From Aphelocoma coerulescens (taxonomy: Eukaryota > Chordata > Aves > Passeriformes > Corvidae), in the NCBI RefSeq assembly GCF_041296385.1, contig NC_091013.1, positions 71,269,563-71,333,562 of the forward strand: a stretch of 64,000 nt of DNA. The letters run 5' to 3'. Positions within the stretch are counted from its first letter, which is position 1, and each line of letters begins with the position of its first letter. Made by a program: the position numbers and the translations under genes. The notes beneath the pieces are model-generated. The model was not told where the DNA came from. It did not search any database and was given only the letters and a program-made list of their open reading frames with translations. This document shows positions 11,541 to 23,400 of this stretch, one piece after another.

Positions 11541-14500
11541 TATATCAACCAGCATAACAGATTAAAGTCAACTCTCCTCTGGGAATGGGAAAAGCAACTG
11601 CCTGAAAAATAGAAACAAAATACTGCTTTTTGCTAATAACTAAAGGATACCATCACAGGTTGCCTGGAACCTGTTAATTAGATTTTGGTGCCTCAGTCCC
11701 ACACACAGACTCAGCAGTGATCAATCTTCTACGATCCCAAAATCAATAGTTACTCCTATGAATAGTGCAAAAGTCCCATGACAGCTGGGGCTGGGCTGCA
11801 GGCATGCTCGTTGTGCATGAAAAACTGAGCAGAACAAAGAAAGAGAAAGGAGATCAGGAGTGGTTTGTGTGCTCTGCATCTTGCTCTAGTAACTAATACC
11901 TCATGGTCAAATAGATTACACTATTATTTTTCTTTTTCAACATGTCATAGTATTGTCAGTTAAAAAAAGCATTGCTAGGGTAATGTTGGTCTCTCTGGTT
12001 TATGATATATGGTTATAAATTGAAAACACAATACTGGTCCGTGACAACCACAAGAAGTAGGGCTCTTGAATCCAGATGAGCAGCTGAAAAGATGACATTT
12101 TAATACTGATGGTAGAACCAATTTAGAATCCAATGTGAAAATAAACACAGAGCTGCAAATGGAAAATGTAATTAGAACACACCCTAAGTTAGGAATCAAA
12201 GTTAAACACTGTCATAAATAGAGTTTTCTTTCATCATGTCATTATAAACTCCAACCATCTGTTCCTTGATGGCGATGGGAATGCTGTGGCATTAACAAGA
12301 AGTTATTCATGGGGGCAAATGGGCTGAAGCAGGTCTGAGGAGAGGAGGAGGGTTTCTGCTGGGGTTATGGATTAGTAAAAAGAGTTTGCAGAGGATGTGT
12401 GCATGTAATGCAAAGAGAAGGGATGAGAGCACAAACTGAACATATATAATTTTTCACCTTTAGGGCAAGGATGTGCAAAACAGAAAATTCCCTTTGCAAC
12501 CGAGATGACAATTTTCAGATTTGAAAAAGAACATGGAGGAGGAGGAGAGGAGAAGCATCTCATGTTTGGGGGAATAACTGGCAAAACCCGATGCAGAAAT
12601 ACAATTTTTCTCTGAGCTATTTTTGAGTCAGTCAGGCACCAGATTGGAATTATGAGTGTAAATAAGACAAGGCAGATGTGCAAGGGATTATTCCTGCTGT
12701 GAGGCATCCTGAGACTGTGGGATGGCAGGTAAACCTTCTTACCATCAATTATGTGGTGGCACGAAGAAAGGCTGCAGCAGGACAAGCAGAGGTCATGCTG
12801 CAGGCTGCAGCATGGTGAACCTCAGCTGCTCAGGAAATACATGATATACCTCAGTGATTGCATTATACAAACAAATTGATACTTGATGTTTTTGCAATGG
12901 AGCTGTAAAAGCTTATCAAATGGGACATTATTAACCACATAAAGGACATTTGTTGGGGTGTTTTCCTGTGCTCAGTCTAGTCAGTAGATTTGGCAGCTGC
13001 CCTCATTTCCTCCTCATTGCGTTTTTTTTCTAGCGGCAAATTCAATCTGCTCTGTGGCACCGCAGTTGCCATATGCTCCTGGCCTATTATTTCACACCAG
13101 TGCATCCTTTGAGATAACAGCAGGACACCCATGAGGAGCCCATGGACTCAGGATACCTTGTGCCCCCTGCTGCCTTTTGCTGAGCCTGTGCAAAGGCAGG
13201 GACACAGCTGGGTCACCTTTAGCACAGCTGAGCAATCCAGACTGTCTGTGTGCTAATAAATAATGTTCACAGCCACTTTAAAACTAACAGGAATATTAAA
13301 CTGAACATTCAATTGCCTGCCTCACTTTCTCAATCACCTTTCCCAGCTCAAGAGATCTACTTGAGATTCTTGCTATCAGATCCACCATTTCTGAAGCCAG
13401 TTCTTTGCACAAACTGGATTTATACCCTTTCTCATTAAGCTCATTTTTAGTCCTTCCTCAGATTTCTCTTTCCATAGCCTACTTCTGACCATCCACTCTG
13501 CCTTTGTCATCATAATCCGGAAGTATTCCACTAAAATGGAAAAAAACCCCAAGCATTTAGGTAAGATCCATGCCTAGAATGTTTTCAAACTTCACCTCTC
13601 TCCCCATACTGGTGACCTTCTATATTTTGTTTTCCTCTTTTAATTGATATGACTCAAAAAGCACTTTCTATTCATTGTAACTTTAAAAAATGTAAGATAA
13701 TTGCAGGCTATAATTTATCTTACCTTTTGGCAGTTCTTACCTGATGCTGATGCTCCCTGACCTCTGACACTGAAGGTGATTTGAGTTAATTTATGGTTAC
13801 TTTGCTGTGAAGCAGCCTGGACTGCTCACACAAGTTCAGTGTTTTCAGCACCAGAGGAAATGTCTTGCAGGTGACAATAGCCATTTGAACCACTTTTGGT
13901 AGAGCTATGTGAACATGATTGTTAACAGCAGCTGGTGTTTAACAACTTGGTAAATCAGAGGGGTAAGTTTAGGCTGGCACCCTGAAAAAATAGATGGGAA
14001 GCAGTACTTTATCTGAATATACTTCCTGCTCTTTAAGGGTCTAAAAATTTAAGCAAAGAAAATTAGAACTCAAAATACGTGGTGACATTGGTAAATACAT
14101 ATTAACTGCATTTCTGACACAGAATTATTTTTCTTCCTCTAATATTGTACAGTGACTGCTGAAGGAAGCGGCTGCCACAAAGAAGACAGAATGACATATT
14201 CTGCTCATTTAATTAAAAATTAGCAAAAGAGATTGGCTTTATCAGTGTCAAAGCAAACACACTAACTCCTGAAGGAAAAATCCTACATTTATCATTTATG
14301 AAAAAAGAGAGACACGAGGAAAAAATATGTATTAAATTAGAGCCAAGGACTTTAGGAGTGGCTAGCTGATCTAATTACAAATTAAAAAGTGGTGTTAAAT
14401 AATTTCTGTTTTTATTTATAAAACTCTCTGAGCTGCTGAATTATTTATATGCTGTACTACTGCAGAATGTTGTCCAGCCATTTTTCTCAGATGCAAACAG

Positions 14501-16815
14501 AACCCATGCTACACTCTCACATCCCAAATCTGAACACTGTGACAGCTGTCTAACAGTCCTAGCAGATTTTTAGGCATATTCATGTAATAAAGAATATCTC
14601 TAGCAACTACAGCTAGAAAAATATATGCTCCTGTAAGAAAATATTCTCCCAACCAAAAGACCTCTTATCTGTGTATCTTTCTAGTGCTTCCTCAGCCAAG
14701 AAATCTTCTGTGTGTGGTGTTTCACTCCCCAGCTTGTGAATCACCATGAACTGCTGATTTTCAATACTTTATAGGCATCAGGAAGGACATAACAAGAAAA
14801 ATTAAAGCTTTCATCTGCGCAGTTGTAGCAGGGGGCTTCCCATGATATTCTGATAAATACAGAGTACCTCAGCATTGTGATGCCTTCACTCATCAATTTT
14901 TACAGCATCATTTTGTATATTTAGGTATCTTTTTAGATGCCACAAAAGTTCTTTTTTTTTTTTTTCCTTTCTGCCCAAGATGGTTTGGGGTAGTTTTTCT
15001 CAATTCAGCAGTTAAGCAACTGTTCCATCAAGCTCAAGCTAGAAGTCCTCCTGAATAGTCCTTCCTCTCTTTCCCAGAGGTGGGCAGTTCCCAGCTCAGG
15101 AGGAAAATGGATACTGCATGTATTATTTTAGGGACATTCAACATCACATCCTGACATGGCCTTCTGCAAAGAAAATTGTTCTGCATAGTTTATTTTATTA
15201 CTTTCTGGGATTACTAGTGTGTTCTGAACTAGAAAGCTCAGTCTGTAGTTCAGAAGATGTTAAAATCATTAAAATTATTTTCAACAAGCTCCTGGAAAAT
15301 GCATTTAACTATGCAAGTAGTGACAGAAATGGTCTTGGACCTGGATGCTGTGTTCCTAATGAGGCTCCTTGGAGCAGCCATTCCAACAGAAGTGGCTGCC
15401 AGTCTTCAGAGAGGGTTGACTCTCCAAATGCCACTGAGGGAGGCAACCAGCAGACCAAGAGGATGGCAGAAGAGTAACAGCACTTAAGGCAGTGGGGAAA
15501 ACACTATTTCAAGATGAGCACAGGATCAGTTTTATTGTGTGGCTGACAGTAGCCATTTCAGAGGTGCTCAGTGAGAACAGCAGGGGGCTTTAGGGGAAAT
15601 TTGATAGACAAACTATAGGTGGCTAGAGATAAATAAATTAGCCTGGCTATGACTTGGAGGAAACTTATGGAGCAGTCAACAGGCTGATCCACAGGCAGAT
15701 GATCTTTGCAAAGGGCATTTTTACAACCAGAACAGGTTTTAGTCAGCCAGGCCTGAGAGATGGGGCCAATGGGGACAGAATGAGGGACTTGTGTTTATTT
15801 TGGATGTATATCTGAACTCAGGACAGCAGTGCCCTCATCCCACCTTTCTGTGAATGGAAGATGAGAAACCTGTTCAGCCCATTCATACAGTTCCGGACAA
15901 CTTCCCCATCAGCAGCCTCAACTATAGATCTCCTGAGTCACTGAGTTTCCAGTTGTCCTGGGAGCCCCAGTCAATTTATCATATCTACTCTGTTACCCAG
16001 GGAAACTATTGTGTTAAGAAGTTTTGATGATCTACTTGATCAACATAGATATACTCCTGACATTCCCTCTCTCCCTTCTACTGTTACACTCTTTTCTAGG
16101 TGAAATAACCTAATACATGGAAATCAAGCAGCAAATAGACAAAGAATGACTCCTGTGACCCAGTTCTTTCTTATCTTCCTCCTTTGCTACTCACTCACTC
16201 AGAGGCAGACTGAATACTGATCTTTTTCATGTCCATAATTTAGTAACCTGATGTAAATGCCTCTCATTCTTCAAGACTCGACCAGCAGAAAATGTACTGA
16301 GAAATGAAAGGACCTCCTTGGTTCTGCCAAGTGTGCAGAGGGATCAAGGTCTTGAATGTGGACAGAACTTATCATTTGTTCAGGTCAAATATACAAATAA
16401 CATTTGGAACCTGCATCTCAAGGAGGTGATAAATGCTTGTAAGATCAGAGCTGCAGCTGTTGACTGTAGATGAATACTACACAATGAGATGAATACTCAC
16501 CTCAAAGATAATAGAATATTAAGTGAGCCTGTGAATAACAAGCAGTACTCTTTGGAATTCAGAAAGTATGAGCATAAAGTAAAAACCATTTAAAATGGAG
16601 TTAAATCAGGCCTTTCAGTGGAGATTTAAATAAAATGAGGGGTTTTTCATCATGAAAATGAAAGAAGAAATTTATGGGTAGCTCTGTAATGAGGCAAGGT
16701 TTATGGGAAATCCAGGACTGTCACAAAGTGAAAGGGGTGCCCTGTCCCGCCTGGGTGCTCAGGAGCCAAAGCAGCCACTCACTGAAGCAGACTCTTTCAG
16801 CTCCATAGGTGTTAC
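11541..16815. other. Intergenic, no confident gene
   Basis: This holds a 137-codon minus frame at 12372-12785 and a 119-codon plus frame at 15118-15477. Neither resembles a known protein, and the second has a competing open frame in another register, so both are treated as chance. A T15-like run lies near 14950. The block around 14180-14460 is rich in TAATTA/ATTTA motifs (see regulatory candidate). Confidence 0.5.
14180..14465. promoter_or_regulatory. Candidate non-coding regulatory block
   Basis: The segment is low in repeats and contains clustered homeodomain-type cores (TTAATTAAAAATTAGC, TCTAATTACAAATTAAAA) ending by GCTGCTGAATTATTTATATG. Texture alone suggests a possible conserved element; conservation could not be tested. 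Confidence 0.2.
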
Positions 16816-17105
16816 AGATAGAATCATAGAACACTTTGGGCTGGAAAGAACCTTACAGATCACCTGCTTCCAACTCCCTACCACGGACAGGCACACTTCC
16901 CATTAGACCAGGCTGCTCAAAGCCCCACCCAACCTGGCCTTGAACACTCCCAGAGATGGGGTATCCAAAACTTCTCTTGGTAACCGGAACCAAGGCTTCA
17001 CCACCCTCACAGTAAAGAATTTCTTCCCAACATCTAACCTAAATCTACTCTTTCAGTTTGAAGCCACTCCCCCTTCCTATCATTACATGCCCTTGAAAAA
17101 ATTTC
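16816..17105 (-). mobile_element. CR1 LINE 3' fragment
   Basis: Read on plus it starts at the reversed CR1 end (GAATCATAGAACACTTTGGG), followed by CTGGAAAGAACCTTACAGAT, GACCAGGCTGCTCAAAGCCC, CCTGGCCTTGAACACTCC, CACCACCCTCACAGTAAAGA and CATTACATGCCCTTGAAAAA. These are landmarks of a minus-oriented CR1 tail about 290 bp long, truncated at its 5' side. Confidence 0.94.
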
Positions 17106-18091
17106 TAGATGTCTGGTTCACAACTTCAGTAATAAGTGTATTTAATTTCAGAAACCAGTCTGTGTTCCAGGAAATAAATAAATGTCCATGTTTTTTTTGG
17201 ATCCATAACCTTTCAATGCTGCTGTGAAGCAGGTTTGAGGGACAACTCACTGACCCACATTCTTGTGGAGACATCTGCTCCAGGCTGGGGAAGATGGTGC
17301 CATTTCTTGGAGCCATGTCCCTCCTCCTCCAGGACAGAAGGCTTCAAAGACCAAAGGACAGTAGGATGAGGCAAATGAATTGGCAATACCCAGTACTACT
17401 GTAGACCTCACTACGCAGGAGTGTAAGGGAACCAAATTGTCGTAGGTAAGGATAACTGTCCTTCAGGAGACTATTGGGTAGAATTGGAAGACTAAGAAGA
17501 TTTCAAGCACAGAAACCCTGTTTTAGGTTCTGAAGCTGCCCTTCCTGTCCCTTCATGGTTTTGAGAACTAGTGTACCTGAAAACCGGTTTGATTTTTGCA
17601 GTTTTATCTGCTGGACTAATATAGACGTGGTAGCTTTACCTTGCTCATATAAGCTGGGATTTGTTCCAGGACTCAGAATTATACCAGATGCAAACATGAG
17701 CTTGCACTTGAGCGCAGTCACGTGCCTTTTTTACACAATAGCCACACTCATACAAGCAGAATGTTGTTGTTTGGATTAATCCTGTCTTAACACAGTGATG
17801 CAGCACGTATTGTGGAGGAGAGCTGTCCTGGCCAGCAGCCACATTAAGCTCTTTTTCCAGCTCAGGTTTTCATCGGCTCACTGAGTCCACAGAGCTGGTG
17901 ACAGACCCTGCTGAAATGAGAGCGATTCAGTTAAAGCTGTGACATATAGTACTGAAAGAGATTTTTCGGTGAGTGATCAATTGTTTTGCTTTGAGAGAAA
18001 AGGTTTGTGTTTCCTGAGAACAGATGCAGAACAGTTTTTAACATCAGTGAAATCCTGTATGAGCTGAACCTTTGCCACAAGCCTATTAATA
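17106..18091. other. Intergenic, no gene seen
   Basis: Only overlapping short frames on both strands. No domain, splice site set or element recognised. Confidence 0.5.
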
Positions 18092-18149
18092 GGAAGGCAG
18101 GCAGGCAGGAAGGCAGGAAGGGAGGCAGGAAGGCAGGAAGGGAGGCAGG

Positions 18150-18182
<33 letters not shown>

Positions 18183-18287
18183 AGGCAGGCAGGCAGGCAG
18201 GAAGGCAGGAAGGGAGGCAGGCAGGCAGGAAGGCAGGCAGGCAGGAAGGCAGGCAGGCAGGCAGGAAGGCAGGCAGGAAGGAAGGGA
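18092..18287. repeat. GGCA/GGAA mosaic tetranucleotide microsatellite
   Basis: About 196 nt of tandem tetramers, mostly GGCA interrupted irregularly by GGAA and a few GGGA units. The plus strand is purine-rich apart from the C of GGCA. Long frames over it (GRQAGRQ on plus, CLPACLPA on minus) are repeat artefacts, including the 227-codon minus frame at 17931-18614. Confidence 0.97.
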
Positions 18288-20477
18288 AATGTGCTGATCC
18301 TGTTTGTGTCTGGCAAACCCAGCCAGGAGCAGCAAAGCATTAAAAGCAAATATTAAACTGGAAGTACAGATGCTGAGAGCCCAGGGAGAAGTGTGGTGAT
18401 TGTGTTCATCACCACCAAGCTCTTCCATGACTCCCTTGGGGTGGTTGCAATGGCAACACCAAAGCAGACAAGAATAGGGAAAGAGTGGCAGTTTTAGACC
18501 AGCTGAGGAAAAGATGCTTTCTAGAGAATAAAAAAAGCTAATGGGAAAAAGCACTGGCATAATTCCCTGAAAGTGTATTTTATTTATGACATTGCTTAAC
18601 AAACACAGTACCATTAATAGAATTAATTTGACTCTTACTTAAAAAGAGTAATGGACATTAATTATAAATGGTAAATGGCAGAGAATTTATTTGGGGACTT
18701 AAAGTAATTCTTAAGAGCTGAGTACAGGTTTATGCATGTTTAGATTTATGTGTAGAAATGGGGAATCACCTTTGACACTGGAATATGTCACTCTGACTCT
18801 TAAATGGCATTATTGTGCTCAGGTCACAAAACAAAGAATAGTTCAGATTTGTGTTAAAGGTAACTCAGGCAAAGGGCTTTACACACTTCAACAGGATCAA
18901 CAAATTTAATTAGATTAGCCAAAAAATTGAGTGAACAGATTATAAACGATCCCTTAGTAATGTTGTATTTCAAGTTTCCTGACTGTTTACATAATAGAGG
19001 AGATGCATCAACCATCACAGGGTGAGTCAGCTTCTCCTCTCACTAATGGGGTACGTCAGGGTGTAGAAAGGTTCTGGGGAATAACATATTTTGTGCCTGT
19101 GATATATTTTAAGATCTATACTAGGAAATATTGCTAAGGACAATTGGTCATTTTAAAAGGAAAAAGGAGGGAGGGAAAGATCATTAAAGGTGGGATATAA
19201 TTGCTTATTTATGCAAAACCAGGAATAGTTGGTAAACATAATCAAACCATTTAAAAATATTGCTCAGTATTCTTTTTCTGAAGTAAAATAATTCTTTACA
19301 GCAATATTGGCAAAAGAGAGCCAAATGCAGGTGATGGAAAGTTGTGCAGAAAAGTATCTGATTTCTAAGACTCAGATCTATAGGATGCCTTTTGTAATTC
19401 TTGAGTCTGTTTTATTTGGCACCATGCCTTTATAGCATAGCTGCTGGAGTGTTTTAACTGAGACTACTTAAAAGGGTATGCTCTTCATGACATGTTAAGT
19501 GACATTTCCCCTTTGGCTAATTAGGAGCAAGTGTTAATTTTTTTTGATTTGTACATAGCCAAGATATTCTGTGAAAGTGAGCTAATTTCAGTCCTACTTC
19601 ACATCAAGTATTATTCTTTATCTGAACTCTAGTTGAAGAACCCCAGGCCAAGTTCTCACTTATGCCAGGTTAAACAAAAACTAAAGAAAAACTCAATGGA
19701 GAACCAATTAAATAGAGTGGTAGGAACATTTTTGATTTGGTATTGTTAAGGGTATGATCTTCAAAGATGCTGAGAATCTATGTGCAGCTCCTCTGACACC
19801 TCGAAAGCTGCAAGTGATGGCTTTGCCATGAGACCACTGGAGTTGGCAAGAGTTAACATGGTCACTGGCCTGCTCTTTCTTGCAGGAAATAAGAGGTCTT
19901 TTGCTTTTGTATGTTTAAATTCTTGCTTTTAAGCAGTGACTTAAGCAGTGACTTCACTTCTCTATGGATAAATCTCTTGTGACACTGTGTTCCTATGGTC
20001 AAAGCCCTCTAGGTCTCATGCCTGTTGGAAGAGCTCTGCAGTAAGTGATCTCATACATTTAGGATGGGGGAAAAAACCGACAAATTGTCTCCCACAGCTA
20101 AGTGATCCCACCAAGTAAATCAGGCACATTGGAAACAGAGCTGCTGGGCTCCAGCTTCTCCAGGGACTCCAAAATTACACTGTCTTCACTCCTGGCTCCT
20201 GTCTCTGCCCCTTCTCCATCACACTAGTCACTTCCACCCCACAACAAACAGGTTCTGCTTCATTTTCACACCACCTCCATCTGTGTCTTCACCTCTTATA
20301 TTAACGTAGCCCCGGTATAAACTTTCCACTCATTATTTCTCTCTCTTTTTCTTCTCCTGACTTGTCTCAGCACAGCCATACCATTTCTTGATGCTGAGGA
20401 AACTCTGCCCTTTTCCTCAGACAAAGGGAAAACACCTCCAGGGCTCTTTTCCTGATGTTTCTTTCTGTATCACTCAA

Positions 20478-20496
20478 TTTCTTTCTTTCTTTCTTT
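20478..20496. repeat. (TTTC)n short tandem repeat
   Basis: Four to five TTTC units in a row inside a C/T-rich context. Confidence 0.85.
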
Positions 20497-23400
20497 GCTG
20501 TTGTTTCACGAAGAAATGTAATAATGAGATTAAGACATGAGGAAAAAAAGAGAAGAAGAACACAAGACCAGAAGGGCTTGAGCAGCTGAGTGTGTCCCTC
20601 TCTTTTTTCCCAGTCAGGTCCTATGAAAAAGGTACCATCAGTCCCTTTGCTATCTTCTGGGAGGGGAGCGAAGCCAGCCTCATTCCCTTCGCCCTAAGGC
20701 AGGAAAACTGCTAAATACTGTGAAACAGCAGCACAGTCTTACCCCGTCAAAGGCTGAATCCCTGCTATATGCTGCTATGGGCTGCTATCTGTATGAGAAT
20801 AAGACCGCAGGTTTAGGCAAGTACACATATTTTCCCTGACACAGCTTATCCATTTTGAGCAATTCATAGGATGCTAATTTGAGTAACTGAGTACAAGGAT
20901 AATTAGCAATCATGTCAGTGATAGTACATTTATTCAAATTAAGTCAAATGTGAGTAATCTCTGGATGGTTTTTTTTTTAGCCAGAACAGAGGAGAATCAT
21001 TTAGCAGCTAATTTTAGACTTGTCTGAAAGAGAAAAACAAATTCTAGATGGTATTCCTGCTTTACATGTTAAGAAGACCCTGGGCTTCCAGGAATAATAT
21101 TTTTAAAAGATTCAGAAAACTCATTTTCTCGTTTTTCTGCCCAGTTATGGAAGAAAAGGTTTTGATCCAATTGCTCTCCTAGTTTCTTTTCCCTCCCACT
21201 CACCCTGTGGGTGGGATGTCTGCTTTCCACACCAGGGGTGAGGAGCTGTACCACAGCTTGTTGCAGGCATGGACACTTAAGTTTACAGCCATTTGGTTCC
21301 CTGGATGTGGAAGTTGCTTGAATTGATTTATAGCCTGAGTATTTTTTGGGTAATACTGCAGCTTCTCACTAATGAAATTCCTGCACATGAACTCCTGTGG
21401 GACTCTTGCAAGTAATTTTACTGCAAATATTTTACTGCTCCTCTGGCAAAGGGTGAATACAGGCAGAGAGGTACCATGGCTGGATGCCAAAGATGGTTGA
21501 TGGATGGACTCCAGGTAGGGTCCTTTCCAACCAGCCTTCAGTTTCTCTGGGACTGTGTGATGGTGACCTCCCTCTTTTCAAATGAGACCTTTGCACCTCA
21601 CCTTTATACTGGCCACCTCCATCCAGGTGTACAACTTGCCCTGGGTTTGCTGTGCCCATGGTGTCTGCATGCACCAGCAAGCAGCCTGTACTGGGGCAGT
21701 TCTGCATGGTTTGAAGGCCTCAGCAGGAAACCCTGGTCCCTCATGCACTTCCCAAGGGAGGGTCCACACAGCACTCAGTGCCCACCTTGCACATGAGTCT
21801 GTGCTCCCCTGAAGGTTTCTGTTCTTTCTTGAAACCCTCCCCTGTCAGATCCCTCTGCTTTGCTGATGGCTTAGGAGGGACAGGGCTTCCCAGGGCTCTG
21901 GCCAGGCTGTTGTTGCTGTCTGCATGCCCAGGGCACAAGACCAAACTGCTCTGTGTCTCAAGAGCAGCTGGGACTAAAGACATGCTTTTACCCTCCTTTC
22001 TGTCCCCTGAGTCTGATCTCTGCCCTGAAAGCCACCTCCTGTCCCGTAGGGATCCTTTCTGAGGTACCAGGAACAGGCTGGGTCTGGGATGGGCTGCCCT
22101 GAAGCTTTTCCCAGCTTTGAGGTAGAAACAAGACTAGCATCACCTCCACTAAGAGTAATCAATTGGCATGTGCCAAGGATTACTGCAGGAATCAAATCAA
22201 ACAACATTAGTCAATTAACATTAGTTAATTTGAAAATCCTATAGTACATAAGTTAGAATTTAGTGAGTCCTACCCATTTATTCCTTTATAATGTGAAGGT
22301 ATAATATTATAGTAATATGAAGTCAACACATGAAACCAATCCCATTTTAGGTGATGTTTCCAAGCAGAGATTTTTTCAAAGATTTCTACCCACCCAGTCC
22401 CTGATGAAAACCCATGTGTGCCGCTGGTGCCGGTGCCAGGACAGTGGGGACATGAGCAAGCTGGGAAGAGTGTTCAGTATTGCTCTGATTTGGATGAAGG
22501 ATGGCACACCTTCTTTATCAGGACTGCCTCTGCCTGGTGCTCTTTTGCTGGGCTCACTTTGTCTTGAAGGAACAAACACTGGCTTTGCAGATCTTGGAGA
22601 GCTCTAGGGTCCTTTCCTTGATTTTCCTCAGAGGGTAACAGAGTCAGATTCTGTCGTGCATACCTCTATTAACTGCTTTAAGAGAGATCCACATCTTCAA
22701 AAGAAGCCCATAAAACATGCAAACAGACATGCATTATTTAGAGACAGCTGCTGCAGTAATGACCATGTGCAAAGAATAACAGAGCCACAAACCCTAAGCA
22801 CCACATCCTCATGGAAGTCTCTGTGGATGTAACCCTAAGATCCCATTAGCCTAATGGGACTAAATACATCCAGTGATTTTATCATTTTGCAGTTCCAAAC
22901 TCACTTTCTGCCCTTATTTCCATCTGTTTGGATCAAGCCTGGGAATTTTTTCACTGAGAGACATACTGGCTCATATTTGGATCAACAAATTTTTCTGAGT
23001 GCTTGAGAAAACTGTTACCACATGCACTGAGTCCCAGACAATGGACAATGATAGTTTCGGACAGATTTGGCCTAACAGTGGAAAAACACGTTATCAGTGA
23101 TGGCTTGTACTAATTAAATCTACCTCCCTAGAATCAGGCCATATGTGATATTGATTCGTTCAGTCACAGGGTTTCCCACTGCAGATATAATGATAATGGA
23201 GAGGCAGCATGCTGAGTGGCTCTCAGCAGCATATCAGAGCAAAATACACAGCAGACACACACCACCAAGAGGCAGAAGACTGAAAAAAAAAAGCACTGGG
23301 CAAAGCTCTAGAAGAACCACTTACGTGACCCTGATGAAAGCTCTGAAGGGGAGCTCTTTGTGTGCTGTTTTAGAAAAGCAAAAATCTGTTCAGCTTTCCA

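Noticed and set aside
12372..12785. 137-codon minus frame
   Set aside because: No recognised domain, no splice context and ordinary low-complexity composition; a frame of this size is plausible by chance in 64 kb.
15118..15487. Overlapping 119- and 76-codon plus frames
   Set aside because: Two registers are open at once and neither resembles a known protein; no paired splice sites.
17931..18614. 227-codon minus frame, the longest in the window, with CLPACLPA repeats
   Set aside because: Produced by the GGCA/GGAA array, whose period lacks stop codons in several frames.
21495..21565. Possible CR1 3' end (GATGGACTCCAGG, GTCCTTTCCAACC)
   Set aside because: Only two short matches with mismatches; too weak to annotate as an element.
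21432..22207. Cluster of short frames on both strands in GC-richer DNA
   Set aside because: Higher GC lowers stop frequency; frames conflict and none shows a family motif.
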